Source: Bursaphelenchus xylophilus
Taxonomy: Eukaryota > Nematoda > Chromadorea > Rhabditida > Aphelenchoididae
Direction of reading: 5' to 3'
DNA: 64,000 bases
Assembly: GCA_904066235.2 (NCBI GenBank)
Contig: CAJFCV020000002.1
Coordinates: 1,240,001 to 1,304,000, forward strand
Part shown: one piece after another, positions 25,196 through 38,347 of the stretch
How the letters are laid out: the number at the start of each line of letters is the position of its first letter
Numbering within the stretch: the first letter of the stretch is position 1
The notes under the pieces: generated by a model
What the model was told of the DNA's origin: nothing
The model's database searches: none
The model's input: the letters and a program-made list of their open reading frames with translations, nothing else
Program-made: the position numbers and the translations under genes

Positions 25196-26314
25196 CTGTA
25201 AATATCAATTCCTGAAAGTTTTAGCTCACGCTTTGCAGGCGCCGCCGAGATATTAAACAACCATCGAGAGAGTACGATAAACGCGGAGAGTGGTTTAGGC
25301 CTATTTCTACCGTAGTATGTGATGCCTCCACGAAAAATACTTTTCTTTGGTAAATTTTGATGTAGGTTTATACCAAGAGCCCTCAAGATGCAAAGATTTA
25401 CCATGGCTTCCAAAAAAAAAACACCTTTGTTAAAAACTATGAAATAGTGGTTTCCTCGTGATAGACCGTTCCTTGAAGCCCCTTAAATCTAATAATTGTT
25501 CTTACATTATATACGAATCTCATAATTATGCCGCAAATATCTCAATAAAGAAAATTTAAAATCCCAGCGGGACCGCATAATCGTCGATGACCTCAATAGG
25601 ACACAAATATTCTTCCAGAAAAATACTGAAAATTGAATGTTAACAAGCTCATTTTTTATGTCAAATTTCAATGTCATTACGGATAAAAATAATGTAAAAA
25701 TACCGTACCCCAAGTCAAGTGTGAATTGCGGGTGGAAAAATAGAAATGATGTAGAGTGCGAAAACAAGGAGATAATTGTAAAAACAGCTGTAAAAAATTC
25801 GAGTCCTTTTTTCGCGGATGCAGGTCAACGGGCTATTTTATGGACGTCACATGACGAAAGGGTCGTAAAGTACAAAAGGACAGACGCCTTACAAATACAC
25901 GACCCGTTCCTCGAAGTGGGGTATTGTATTTGTAAATTAGGGAATTATGAAAACCGGAGATCGGCTGTTATTGCCGGATTTTGACTTTTAATTTCGATGC
26001 ATTTTGACAGGATCTTTGACATGGGTTTCGGAAGTACATCTTCACTTTGATTTCACATTTTTTTGTTCCACCGTTCCGTCCGTAAAGCCGCTGGACTGAA
26101 CTCGGCGAGCTGCACTTTAAAAAAAAGTTTACTTTGCACTTTTTTGCTTTTTGCACGAATTGAACTTCTTGGTATATCGCTGTCACTCGGACTTTTTTTG
26201 CACTGTGGAAACACCAAAAAACCACCCCCAAGACTTTACGGATGGACTGATGTGTCTGCCAAGGCCTAACGTCAAAACATGTCGACACTTTGACCGCTAC
26301 CTGTGCACTATGTA

Positions 26315-26536
26315 CAGTGGCGGACCTGATCCAGCGGCAAAAAACATACCATTTTGCACCCAGAAAGTATCAAAAAATGTGGCAAAATGCCTCCCTCTCC
26401 AACTACAAATACTCGATTGCAAAAATTCTTCAAAAAGGAGTTTTTTCACTTGGAGAGGGCGGTATTTTGCTGCATTTTTGATACTTCTCGTATGTACAAT
26501 GGTACGTTTTTTGCCACTGGATCAGGTCCCCCACTG
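26315..26536. repeat. MITE family A, complete copy with TA duplication
   Basis: This 222-bp palindrome starts CAGTGGCGGACCTGATCCAG, ends CACTG and is flanked by TA on both sides. Confidence 0.85.
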
Positions 26537-26543
26537 TATACAA

Positions 26544-26711
26544 ATTTCGGTGCAAAAATGGGTTGACATTGATTTTGAAAAATCAGTGCACACTTTAATT
26601 TTCGTCCTGCAGCGATTTCCCAAAATCTGCACTAGTTATTTCCAAATTTCCGGGCTTTTTTGGCACTGATTTTCCAAAATCAATGTCAACCCATTTTTGC
26701 ACTGAAATTCG
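26544..26711. repeat. Foldback element of a different family
   Basis: Inverted arms of about 45 bp (left GCAAAAATGGGTTGACATTG, right CAATGTCAACCCATTTTTGC) sit around a roughly 75-bp loop. It lies directly next to the MITE family A copy that ends at 26536. Confidence 0.8.
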
Positions 26712-29557
26712 ACGCAACAGAAAAAATAAAAGTCGAGAACTTCGGTGACCGCCTTTATATTATATGTATACAATATTTTTTTAAAGGTACATCTTTCCCT
26801 CAAAAAAGACGTTTGACCATACTTCACTCATTTTGATATTATTTCTCCAAAAATTTCGCAACAACGCATTCCTGGAAAGCACTTCCAAAAATACAGATTC
26901 TCTTCCGTTTGTCAACACATGCTTGTTTTACCCGCAAATCAATTTCCGTCGGAAATCGTGGTGGGGAAGGCTGCAGTTTTTTATTTACCTTCGGCCAATA
27001 CGTGCCGCAAAAAGTAATTTGATAGCGATGTCATCACTGAATTCACGCCTCCAAAAATTTTTTATACATACTTTGAAATAGAGTCATACTCGTATGATCT
27101 CTGGCTTTAATGTGTAGGCGACCTAGCTAAAGAAATGAAAAGGTATTCACGCAAAAGTTGATTCCAATACGATGCTTTGGTCTTGATAAAGCACACTTCA
27201 AATTTAGAATATTTTTTCTTTGACATGACGAGGACATTGGTTCGGACTTTAAGGCGGACATTTTTGGATTGCAAATCACCTGGGATGTAACGCGTTTTAA
27301 AAGTTTGGGGTAACATTTTCAGACTCTAGAGGAAGATAGACGATAAATGTGTATTTAAAAAAATGCTGAATGTTGTTGTGTGTTATGAAAAAGTTCTTTC
27401 TACAATAGTTCATATGAGATACTGTTGGTTCAAAAAAAGATTGCTGAATATTTCGGCAACGCTTGCAAAGCAAAAGCAAGAATTTCCAAGGATTGATATG
27501 CGCCATTTTTAGAAGAGATAGCCATAGTTTGAAAAAATGAAGAGTCGTACTTTTGCTAAATTTTTTTGAATTGGAAGCCCAAAAAAGGGCCGAATTCGAA
27601 AATTTCAGCTCAAAAACCTTATGCCAAAAGACATGATAAACATCTCAAAATGTTTTAATAAGTTCATTCTCAACGTCTGAGAAGGCTAATCCTAGATTTC
27701 TTGTGAAATCAACCTTTTGATGATAAAAAATTTGCCTCTTTGTTCGCCGAGTGCATTATTTTTTTTCCAAAAACTTTATCGTTGGTAGAAGCTCCTACTG
27801 TGACTTCGCTACGCTTGAACAAAAAATTTCAAATATCAGAAACTCTATAGCGATAAATCTCCAAAATCATCTGCACGCTCCAAGTTCCCTCCAACCTAAT
27901 GAACAAGAACGGATCTGGACCTTAGGGCATGGATCTGAATCTACCAAAAACAGTGAATGTTTACACGTGTGACAGTAATCTATTATATAATTTTTGGTTG
28001 AAACAGTAAGTCCTAAGAGCTGGCTGTAAAGTTTGACGGGACATGTCATACGAAAGATATATCCGAACGGAATTTTGACCCTATTCCATCTCCGAACATC
28101 TAATCCAGCCCGCGGATTAGGCGCATGCTACTATAATATGTGGGATTCCAGGGGCTTTTTCGCTATTTTGGGCCCGACTCTAAATGGCTCATGAGCTGGA
28201 TTTGACTTGTTTGCGGATGCAATCCAAAAGGATTTCAAAATGAAGACGGTTTAATACCCGGCTAATCATGGACGGAAGTAAAAAATGTCTGAAGACGGGC
28301 GAATTTCAGAGACAACAACTTTATATCTCAGATGGAAGACGTGAGATTTTTGGGCTAATAAAGAGATAGAAGGCGGAAATTAACAATCCTTCATAAACAA
28401 CGGGTCACAAATACAACGCATACGGAAACGGGTTTACGTGCGACTGTAGGATTTTATTGAAATTTTGTTTACATGTTTTGAGCCGGCTAAACATCAATCA
28501 GCGACAATTTTGGCTTGCGTTTTTGAGAACAGGGCTCCAGTTTGGGTACTTTATAAAAATGACTTTATGGACCGTTTTATGAAGTCTTGATTATAACTTG
28601 CCCCGGCAGGACAGCTTCGCCTGCCAGTGTAAAAATCATAAAAAAATCCTGAAGCCGGCAGATAAATTTTTGGGTTGTAAGGCGACGAAAACTTTGAATG
28701 GTATTTGCAAATTTTTATCTAACCGCCTAGGGCAAGTTTTTTCTACGAAGCAACAAAATTGGCTCCGGATAAAATTTTCGAATCCGTCGTTGAAAAATGT
28801 AATTTTTTTGTGGAAACATTGAACTTCTTTGTGGTGTAGTCTGAAACGTTTACGCAAAAAAATTGCGTTAAAATTTTATACAACCCTCATGGAACAAAAC
28901 CTAACTCTGTCAGCAACTTCAGTGGTCTCGAGAATCAATTTTAGGCCAAGGTTAACCTTATTGAAATGAAACATTTTTAGCCAATAGCTTTTTAAGTCTC
29001 CTCCGACTCTTTGTACAGAGATTTCACTGTGAAAATTTTTCCCACTTTCTATTGCCCAAAGTTCTCAAACATTTCTGCAAAATGTGAATCAAAACAACTA
29101 TTCGTCATAAAAAAATTCCGCCCTAAATTTGCCCTAAACTCGTCCCAAGTTCATCAAGATCAATGTGTCCCAATTAGAACACCCATAACCTCCAGTAACT
29201 CCCAAACAAGTAAGATATTGAATTCCGGAAAATTCCCAGAGTTTTGCATCAATTAGACCCACTTCGACCCGTTGACTTGAATGGAAACCCCCGAAAATAG
29301 CCAAATTAGGCCCTCTTCAGTGTGAGGACCCGGAAAACCTTGATTAATCGTATTTTACCCCCCGAACAAAAAAATTTGTATCCGGTAGACATTTATAATA
29401 TGTGCTACATGCGAAATGGTATTGAGGTCTTTGGAAACGGTGGATATTTTCGGAAGTAAACAGGAATAAGTATTTGAATTTATTTGACTGGAGACGGAGT
29501 TGAAAAGGTTCTAATTTGTAGTTTGTGAGAAAATCGAAACAAGAAACGGCGCTGTGT

Positions 29558-29932
29558 CAGTCTGTCGCGAAAGTTATGAGCACTCTGTCGAATAGAAAAA
29601 TCACATCCGAAGAGAGAATGAAATGTGTCGCGGCAAAATCATTTTTTTAACTGCAGCGACACGATCGGCGCTCTTCAAACTGGGATAAGCTAAAAAAGTC
29701 CGGTGAATTGGCAGTTTCCCAAAAAAAGACGCGAAAAAACGTTTCGTCGGGGAAGAAATGGGGAATTTTTGGGGCGAGAGAGTACGTTTTTGCGTGTCTT
29801 TTTTCTCTCTTTCTCTGCGAAATCAAGACGAAGTGCAAAAAACCGATAGCGAAGGGTCTATTCCGGTTACCGGACTCCTCAGTTTGACGTGCGGCGTAGC
29901 AACATTGTGCTCATTATTTTTCCGAAAGACTA
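29558..29932. repeat. MITE family B copy with internal insertion
   Basis: Family B ends (CAGTCTGTCGCGAAAGTTAT and inverted TGCTCATTATTTTTCCGAAA) are separated by about 375 bp instead of about 140 bp. The extra interior (about 29660-29905) recurs in inverted orientation at 35860-36105. Confidence 0.65.
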
Positions 29933-30339
29933 ATAAAATATTTTTATACGTGCAAAAAAATTCTGTTACAGTAAGAAGTCTGAAAGAGACGGCAAAAAAG
30001 ATGTTCAGGAAATTTATAAAGAAAAAAATGTGTTTTGACTATATCATTAATAGTTTCTTGCGGAAAAAAGTAACCTTTTTCGAAAACGTTACTCTGCACG
30101 GCAACCCAGGGAGTCTCCCGCCTCGTTTCGGCGCTTCGCCCACCTAGTATCGGTTGAATTCAAACGAAATGTCAAAAATGAATTTTCGTGTGGTTTTCCG
30201 ACCGAAAAATATTTTCCTCGGAATTATTTTATTTCTTTTGTGAATTTTGACACTTCGTTTGGACGAAATTCAAAAGTGGGCGGGAGACATTTTTGTTCTA
30301 TTTTGGGTTGCCGTGCTCTGTAAAAACATTGCTCTCAAT

Positions 30340-30530
30340 GGCAAAAAAAGGCATGCGACTTTTCTTGCTAAAACTCGCAAAAATTTCATAGTATTGTCAG
30401 TCTTTCGAACTAAAATTTCGCTCGTTTCTGCAAAACGTTATAAAAGAAGCTTGGCAAAAGTCTTAAAAAATTTTCTTAAGCTTGTGCCAAGTTCCATCAA
30501 AATCTGAGCGTTACCCTTGGAGTACCTCAC
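30340..30530. repeat. MITE family C, truncated copy
   Basis: Right-hand half of family C, with GTGCCAAGTTCCATCAAAAT followed by a GAGCGTTACCCTTGGAGTAC terminus. Confidence 0.6.
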
Positions 30531-31398
30531 CTGTAAACAGAGGTTGTAACTCCACTTCCTGGCAATCGAAAACTCATAGAGAAACATTGTAAACGAGGCA
30601 TACTTGAGCCTTGAATTCAGCATTGTCGTAACAAACATTTTTTTATCCTTCTGTGACTTTTAACATCCTGATTGCCTCATCAACCTGACAGGCCGTACGG
30701 TAACTCAATTGGCGTTTAATTACACCAGTAAAAACTGCAATTTAAGTTAACTATCCATTCAATACCGACAGCACGTGCCTCAACAAACCCCTCGATAACA
30801 TTGACCGTAATCAAATAATCCGAAAATGGGTTGAAAAAGCGCTGAGGCCTAAATTAACGACATTCAACTAGTTCCCAATTGCCCTAACTTATTTTTTTCA
30901 ACCTTGCACAAGAATTGAACTTTAACGAAGCGATTTATAATCGACCCACAAGTGGTTGTAGATTGTTTGAAGGCCTTGGAATCCCATGAAAATGCTCATT
31001 GAAAGGGACTATATTCGGGAGTTTGTGCAGAACTCGATGGCTACGTAACAGGGTAGATTAGCATTCAACAACACGGTAAGGCCAATCTGTACGTGAGTAA
31101 CAGATATTTTGATTATTTCAAGAGGAGAAGTAATAGAGCAGGGTAGTAAAACAAAGATTATGAGTTCTGTATTCGCAAGGCAAACACATTTGACAATGAG
31201 ATTATTATAAGGCTCAGAAGCTAGGGAATTTACGAGGAAAAAGTTTCAAGAGCAAAACTCTGAATTTCTTTAATTTTGGATACCCGGCAAGTATAATATC
31301 TCGGCCTCCTCTGCAAAGCTCAATCTAATACCCTTAGGAATTGATATAAAATCCAGGTCTAAAAGGCTTGTAAAACTACTCTTGAACCGCGCCTTTTA

Positions 31399-31651
31399 CA
31401 GTGAGGGACCTGATCCAATGGCAAAAAACGTCTCATTTTGCATCCCGGAAGGGACCACAATGACTCCAAACCCTTGCCTTCTCTGACAAAGGGCTAAAAA
31501 ACTCCGCTTTGAAAAGCGCGCCCTTTCCTTCAAGGCGGGTCCTTCAAAGCGGGGGTTTTTTGCTTATAGAAGGGAAGGGTTTGGAGACATTTTGGTCCCT
31601 TCCGGGATGCAAAATGAGACGTTTTTTGCCATTGGATCCGGTCCCTCACTG
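31399..31651. repeat. MITE family A, complete copy with TA duplication
   Basis: Starts CAGTGAGGGACCTGATCCAA, ends CACTG and is flanked by TA. The arms are diverged from other copies (GGGACCACAATGACTCCAAA) but pair well with each other, which suggests a subfamily. Confidence 0.85.
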
Positions 31652-34095
31652 TACGGCCTGAGAAACAAAATGACAAAAAAATTTTTCGTATGTCCTGCGG
31701 CAACGGCAGGCTAGGCAAAGTTGCAAACAGCAAAATATAATTATATTTCTTTTTAGTTTTGCACGCGCATTGAAAATTTTAGCTCAAGTTTTGTGCCATA
31801 TTTTTGTGAACCAGGAAACTGAATCCGGCTCACCGTAAAAACAGTTCAATCACAGTATAAACCGCAAATTTTTTGGAGTTCCGATCCAAAAAAATTGTGA
31901 CAAACATCCATTTGCACGGGAAAAGAAGAGGGTTCAACGAGGTATATCTGTCAGAAGGCTACAAACCCTGTTTTTAACTTTTTTCTATTTTTCAATTACG
32001 GTGTATCATACGGCTTTCAACAAATTTTTTTGCATCTTCGCCGCGTTTTTTGTGAGAAAATTTAGGAAAAACAGGATAAATAAACATAAACTTTGATATG
32101 ATGATTTTTAAAAATCAAAAATATGTGTGCAGTAGTCGCTACAAAATTTTTGGCAAACTCAACTTTACCAATATTTTTGGGTCTCTAAATTTCCCACGCA
32201 AAAAACATTCTTGCAAACAATAAGGCCAATAGATCAATGTTTCCAAATCTTCATGAGTAATATCTTTTAAGATTGTACTTTTCCGGAAATACGGTGTAAT
32301 CGGACCATTGTTTTATAATTTACAATTTTTTACCAAAGATTAGATTTTTGGACCGCTCATTGTTGAATGACCAACAAATTACGGGGTTCGGGGAAATTGG
32401 AAAACTGCACGGTGCAAGCATGTGACACACCAAAAGTATTGAAAAAAATCTATTTTATGGTGAGTGGATTGTAGGAAGTAAAATGGTAGAATATAGCAAT
32501 CATAAATATAATAATTACACATAGTTTCGAAAAAAAATAAAAAAATCAAAAAAAAATCATTTTTCAAAACCAATACATACGTTTATATATTGCATTTTTA
32601 CCATGAAAAACTACGTCAAAATGTAATTATTATATCTTCAAAGTGTCAAAAAGTCAATCAGTTTTTTTGTGGCACTACGCAGTAAGTAAAAATTAACAAA
32701 AATTAAACAAAATCTAATCGTCAAATTTGACGCAATAATTAAAATAACTAACTTTGCGTAGAATAGTTATAAAAAAAATAATTTTAAAATTAAAATAGAA
32801 TCCATAAAAGTTCTGAAAGTTTAGAAATTTTTGCTATATTTGCAAATTCCTTGAAATCACAGCAGAAACAATAGGAACCCTCAAAAGCGAAATGTTTGGT
32901 CAAAAATATAACTCGCATTATTTCAAAAACTTCTAAATGCTACAGTTAAGGGATTCATCAAGTGAATCCTTTCTGCAAAAAAATTATAATAGCAAATGCA
33001 ATTGTTTACACTTTTTTTGCACATTCCTGTTATATTTCCAAATCATTTCCAAGCAGCTGTGGCCAAAAATAGTCTTCAAAATTTTGCCAAAGCACCTTTT
33101 CCTCCCACGCAAATTTTTTAATTAATGAGATTTTTGGAGTTCATACTTGTTCATGCTACAATTGTAATTACTGTGAAGCGATTGTTTGAAAAGATATGTC
33201 AATGGTTTGTTTGGAAATGACGCTTAAACTTTGAAATTGAAAACGGTAAAAAACGCAACTGTTCATTACATTAAACAGCCTTTTTTACGCCTACAACGGC
33301 GTTAACAATTAGAACTCAGGTACTCAAAAAATCACTTCATATGTCTTTGAACATTCTACAATCCATTTTTGCCAAATTTCATTAAAGTCGAAAGTTATTT
33401 GTTTGGCATACATTTAGAAATCCCAACCATTCTTTGACCTCAAAACAACCACTCTTGTAGTCTTCCTATTAACTGCAAATGCATCAAAGCTCAGCATCAA
33501 GCCCTACAGTACCCTGAACATCGCATAAACAGTGCCGTGCCAGGTACGAGTTCCGTTTCTCCTCGATTTGTTTACTTTACTTTGTTGCACTTCCTATTTC
33601 TTCATTGACCGAAAAGTTTCCTTTTTTGTCACATTTACTATTTATAATTCCACAATATCCCGACAAGCCCAATGAACCGGAATTCCGCTAAAATACGGAC
33701 CCCCGCAGGGGACGTGCAAACACTTGAAAAATGGAAGTAATGGTTTAAACTACAACAAGGGAGAGAGTCATAAAGTATTCTACACTTCCTGAAAGTTGAG
33801 GGTGGAAGAAATTAGGGAAGTAAAAAACATTAAAAATTTACGGTCTCGGAAAATTCTGGCAAAATGTTTGAGTTTGAATAATTAACATAATTTGCAAAGT
33901 TGCAGCGCTACAATGAAAACGTTATGCTTCTGAGAATTACCAAAATATTTATTATGAATTTTCACTACAGTACGTCCCTAAAATTAGAAAAATTAGAAGT
34001 TTTTTGCAAAAGCCGCCAAGGAAATGATGACCACGACTTCGCGTGCGAATTTGCATATTCCCACGGTGTGACCGAGAGGAGAACTATCAAGCAGT

Positions 34096-34290
34096 GTGTG
34101 TTCAAACGTCTCCACAATTCCCACAGAAATTAGCATAAACCGACTCATATATGTAAAAGCAACGTCTCGTCACCAATTATCAGAACATAATCTCATTTTC
34201 TCTTTTCCTTTGTGCGGTCTCAATAAATCCGATCCTAAACCTTGTGCCTATTCTCAATACCTATCTACGTGTGATTGTCCACTTCAATGT
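34096..34290 (+). repeat. LTR-like copy of the 18661 family
   Basis: Shares TCCACAATTCCCACAGAAAT, GCATAAACC, GTCTCGTCACCAATTATC, an AATAAA signal and CCTATCTACG in order with the reverse complement of the solo LTR at 18661-18850. The right boundary and target duplication are unclear. Confidence 0.6.
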
Positions 34291-35859
34291 GAATTATTCT
34301 GCTTGTGTTCTCCCGCTGCGGCGGTTGTTGGTTTGATCAATAAAGTGTATTTCTGTTAGTCTACTGTGTCTATTGCACTGCATTTTCAGCTCACCAAATA
34401 ACGTGACAACCGGAGTCTAATATTTTGAGCAAATCATTGCCATTGTCAAATTTCCTTAACCATATATACTATGCCATGAAAATACATAGTTGAGGGTAAA
34501 ATAAAGAGTTCTCTGAACTCATAATTTCATGCTCTATGAACAAAATTTGTAAAATTTTGATGCGTTTTTGGTAAGGCCATCTTGTAGTTCTTCAAAGCGT
34601 AATATCACTGGGCAAAGTTCTCAAATTCTATTGTAGACTGGCACAGCCAAAGTGTGGCCAAAGACTAATATAAAGTCGTAAAGCCTTTTTTCTGCTCGAT
34701 CACCTCGTTTCGCGTGCTCTCTCGGCTATAAAGATCGCTGAATCTCTCGATAACTCCTTCAACGTTCAAGCTAAAAATTTCAGGAACTAATCTGTGAGCG
34801 ATGCTAAACGCGTTTCCAAAACTAAAAAAAAATCTGACTGTGAGCGTTCTTGAGGTACTTTTCTTGTTTGTCAGACGCCTAAAAGTATCTGACTGTGTTT
34901 TTTTGCTACTGTAATCCTTCAAATAAAAGTGTAATTGATGTCTATAGTGGGGTTAGATTGGCATTAAGCTTGGTCATTAACTTGAAATTGCTTTACTAAC
35001 CGTGCACAAACGTCTGGATGACTGATTATCACACAATCTTGCAATAACACCCGCAGTTCGAAGGCCTGCAATAACCCCGCCAATCATCCATCAACATCCC
35101 CAAATGCCCGCCAAATTTGTAGCTTAATTATTCCGTTTTTCGCTATGAATATTCGAGTAATTCCATTCACGGCGGTGGGGGTGGCATCGTTTGGAATTCA
35201 GAAAAAAATGCGAAAAACTTATGGAAAATATGTTTGGCTGGAAAAACGGCGACTTTTTGAAAATTAAAATAACATTCACGGCGAAGAATGGTAATTTTCA
35301 AATGAACCAACGTCGGCGCTGTCGTGAAAAACAACTTGCCGAAAAAAGGAATCGACTTGAGGGTGGAGAATGCATTCATTAATATGCTTTGACGTCTGTC
35401 CGCAAAATTATGGTCGATTATTTTGGGCAAAGAGGTCACCGAATTCAGGTAGCCTCGAGGAAGTAAGAGTCGCAATTTCAATAAAATGTAATTGATTCCT
35501 ATAGACGGGAGTACAGGTTTTGATAAAAAGATAATCATAAGATTGAAAATCAAAGAAAAGTTTCTTGTCGGTAGAGTACGAAATAGGTGCAGCGAAACCT
35601 CCGTAAAACATATCGTATGGCAATCGGAAATTCATTCATTATGGAAGAGGTTTGTTGTGCGGAAGTTGATTTTGGAAGAAAGGGAAGAACCCTGTCGAAA
35701 AGCCCAACAACCCAGTAACCAGACAAGACGAGAGCACAAGAGTCAAGTGATTTATTCAGTGGAAAGGATGACTTTTATAGGAAAGCCCCACGTAGGAAAC
35801 TACAATAAAATTTGAATAAATGCAGATCGTTTCTCGTGGGAAAATGCTCGTAGCTCGGT

Positions 35860-36105
35860 CGTTCCACCTCAGAAACCCCACACGTCAAGTTGAGGAGTCC
35901 CGTGACCAGAATAGACCCTTCGCTATCGGTTTTTTACACTTCGTCTTGATTGCACAGAGAAGACAGAGAAAAGACGCGCAAAAATGTACTCTCTCGCCAC
36001 AAAGACTCCCCATTTCTTCCACGACTAAAAGTTTTTTCGCATATTTTTTGGCGAATCGCCAATTTGTTCACCGTTTTAGCTTACCTCAGTTTGACGTCGG
36101 GACGT
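35860..36105. repeat. Dispersed repeat, inverted relative of 29660-29905
   Basis: The motifs GACCCTTCGCTATCGGTTTT, CACTTCGTCTTGATT and ACTCTCTCGCC pair with the reverse complement of 29660-29905. There are frame-shifting differences between copies, so the open frames through both are not genes. Confidence 0.6.
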
Positions 36106-36164
36106 TCAGATTTGTTAAAAAATTAGGCCACACTTTGGGCATATGCGGCATATCAATGCCTTAA

Positions 36165-36475
36165 AATTTTAGCTCACGCTTTGCAGAGCTATCCAAGATA
36201 TTCAACGATTTCTGCGGTCGAGAGATTACGCGGGGCGCGGAGAGTCGTCACAGAGGAAAAGTCTTCGCTATATTGAAACATTACTCCCTTTTTATGCCAA
36301 GCTTCGCAATACGGTGTTACATTTTTTCCAATTTTCAACCTAAACTCCCGATATTTTCTGCAAAGCGCGGGCTAGGAGTCTTGCATTTGTCTTTCTCGTA
36401 CTTAAAAAAGGATTGAATGTGTGGCCAAGTTCAAGTAGCTACTTAGATATGCTGTCACACTTGGAGCTTTCCAAG
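36165..36475. repeat. MITE family C, diverged copy
   Basis: Contains TTTTAGCTCACGCTTTGCAG, an inverted GCAAAGCGCGGGCTAG and a degraded right end (CTGTCACACTTGGAG). Confidence 0.55.
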
Positions 36476-37337
36476 TAAAGACCAAAAAATATCGCACATA
36501 CGAAATTAAAGGTTTCACTGTGCTTTCACACACCTTAGCCTCACAATTTCATTCATATACGCTCAAAGTTCTCGGAATTCCAATGTTACAAAATACGAAT
36601 ACTCGAAGTTCAAAGGAATCTCAAATTGCGCTACAAATGCAATTCTGGTGACCCAAAATACAAATTTTGTGACCGATTACACGTAGAAATTTACGTCTTC
36701 CTACAAAAGCGATACTACATTGCAGCTCTTCTCTCGGAATCTACCGTATTTATCTGTTTTCCATCTTTTGAATGAAAAAATAATATACTCGTAAATGACG
36801 TCATTTCCTGGACCATGAGACCGTTTTTCTCTTCCTCTATGAACTGTAGGATGTTCACCAACTCAAAGCTCTTTACAAGAAGGTCGAATATATTTCCGAA
36901 AACCCAGCCTTCCCAGCCATAAATACCTCGGAATATAAAAGACTACATCATCTTGAAGTGCATCCTCGGACACGTCGTAAACCCACTGGGATTGAAGATT
37001 GTGAGGGTGTATTGCGTTCAAGATTTACAATCTTGAACGTTACCGGGTGGAAGCAGACTTGAGGTCACCCGTGTTAAAAAAAGTTAGACCAGAGAACGGG
37101 GAAAAAAACACTTTTCTTAAATTGAATACAGAGAAATTTAAATTCCTATGGTTAAACGGATTATTGATGTATACAACCGGAAACATTAATTTTCAACGTC
37201 GGCGATTCGCTGAAAATTTCAACGCTGTCTACATATTGTAAATCTGTGCCGTTAAAAGTGCATATATTTTTTGCCAACGGTATGAATCTATTTCAAAAAG
37301 ACTTATAGTAGACGCAAAAAAAGTATGTACCTCTATA

Positions 37338-37417
<80 letters not shown>
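37338..37417. repeat. (TA)n microsatellite
   Basis: About 80 bp of almost pure TA dinucleotide with a single CA interruption near 37351. Confidence 0.95.
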
Positions 37418-37426
<9 letters not shown>

Positions 37427-37559
37427 TAATAGGTTTAAGAAGTGGAGTAGATTTGAAGACTGGTCGGCTCCAATTCACATCATTGCAAAGCCACAAGCTC
37501 TTTCTTCTGTAAGGTCCAAGCAAATTTGCTTAAGAGCATTGTGTGTTCTAATATATTTA

Positions 37560-37815
37560 CTGAAGAACAATGGGTGATCCACGTAAAAAAACTCTTTCAG
37601 AAGATTGAAAAAACAAGGAATATCGGATCATTGTTTTTTTGCGAAGTGCCACAGAATTATCGAGTTTGAAAAGTTATTTTTCTCTTAAAAAAAAAAAAAA
37701 CATTTTTCTCGAAAAAAAATTTCTCTAAAAAAGATAAATTTTCTCTTTTTTTTCTCAATGATCCAAATTCCTTGTTTTTTTCGTTTTTTTTAACGTGTGA
37801 TCCGACTTGTCTATG
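37560..37815. repeat. Foldback repeat left of the Maverick
   Basis: Arms with ACAAGGAATATCGGATCATT and inverted CAATGATCCAAATTCCTTGT flank an A/T-rich loop. A related copy lies in opposite orientation at about 60300-60545, on the other side of the Maverick. Confidence 0.7.
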
Positions 37816-37829
37816 ATGCGAACTCGCAA

Positions 37830-37960
37830 AGTCACTGGAATGATTTTTGGCGTGCAAAAATAGTCACGTGCAAAAAAAGCAAATTACACTGTGCAAGATA
37901 AACTTTTGTTTTCTCACAGTGCAGGTCGCCAAAACCACTCCAACGACCATGCGAACGAAC
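37830..37960. repeat. Dispersed GCACAGTGCA-type repeat fragment
   Basis: Holds TTACACTGTGCAAGATAAAC and a CACTCCAACGACC tail. The same pairing of motifs recurs at 19220-19320, 26080-26235 and in the large block at 59860-60290. Confidence 0.5.
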
Positions 37961-38341
37961 TAGAATTTATCCTAATTTATTTTAATGGTCTTAAAAGCTG
38001 TGCGAAGTTGATCACTTGCGCTTGTACACCATAACTTTCTTCATCGTTCATTCTAGAACGAGCACACAAATTTTTCCCATTCCAACCGTATTCGCGTAAA
38101 CTTTTTTTGTCGCTCAACACAAGTATAATGTAGCATAACAGACCTATTCGTCGAAACATTCAAGTCTCCAATGTCATTGTAAAAACTACGATACAAAAAA
38201 ATATGCGTCGTTGCAAGTATGGGTATCAGAAAACGGTGTATGACAAAAAAAAATTGCAGACGTTTGCAAGAGGGGACATACAAAGTACAAAAAGATGGCA
38301 TGGACTTTATGTTCCTTCCTTTACAGCGCGTGAAGATTAAT

Positions 38342-38347
38342 TTTAAA
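38342..38347. repeat. Left target-site duplication TTTAAA
   Basis: The 6-bp TTTAAA precedes the terminal AGAGAGTTTTTTAC of the element and recurs after its right end at 59671-59676. Six bp is the duplication length typical of Maverick/Polinton integration. Confidence 0.92.

Larger units (their letters stand above)
16980..38341. other. 21-kb gene-poor, MITE-rich stretch left of the Maverick
   Basis: No host gene could be supported here. The longest frames (for example 25637-25984 plus, 26151-26669 plus, 29758-30147 plus, 35167-35553 minus, 35820-36164 plus) either run through repeats or lack any motif. Genes made only of very short exons could be missed without transcript data. Identifiable repeats are listed separately. 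Sequence between them is AT-rich with many homopolymer runs. Confidence 0.5.

Noticed and set aside
26151..26669. A 172-codon plus-strand frame
   Set aside because: It runs through MITE family A and a foldback repeat and has no recognisable motif.
29758..30147. A 129-codon frame and the similar 114-codon frame at 35820-36164
   Set aside because: Both run through copies of the same dispersed repeat in opposite orientation and do not encode related proteins.
34070..34410. A full LTR with TGTGACC...GTGACA ends
   Set aside because: The flanking 5-mers do not match, so only the part similar to the 18661 family was annotated.
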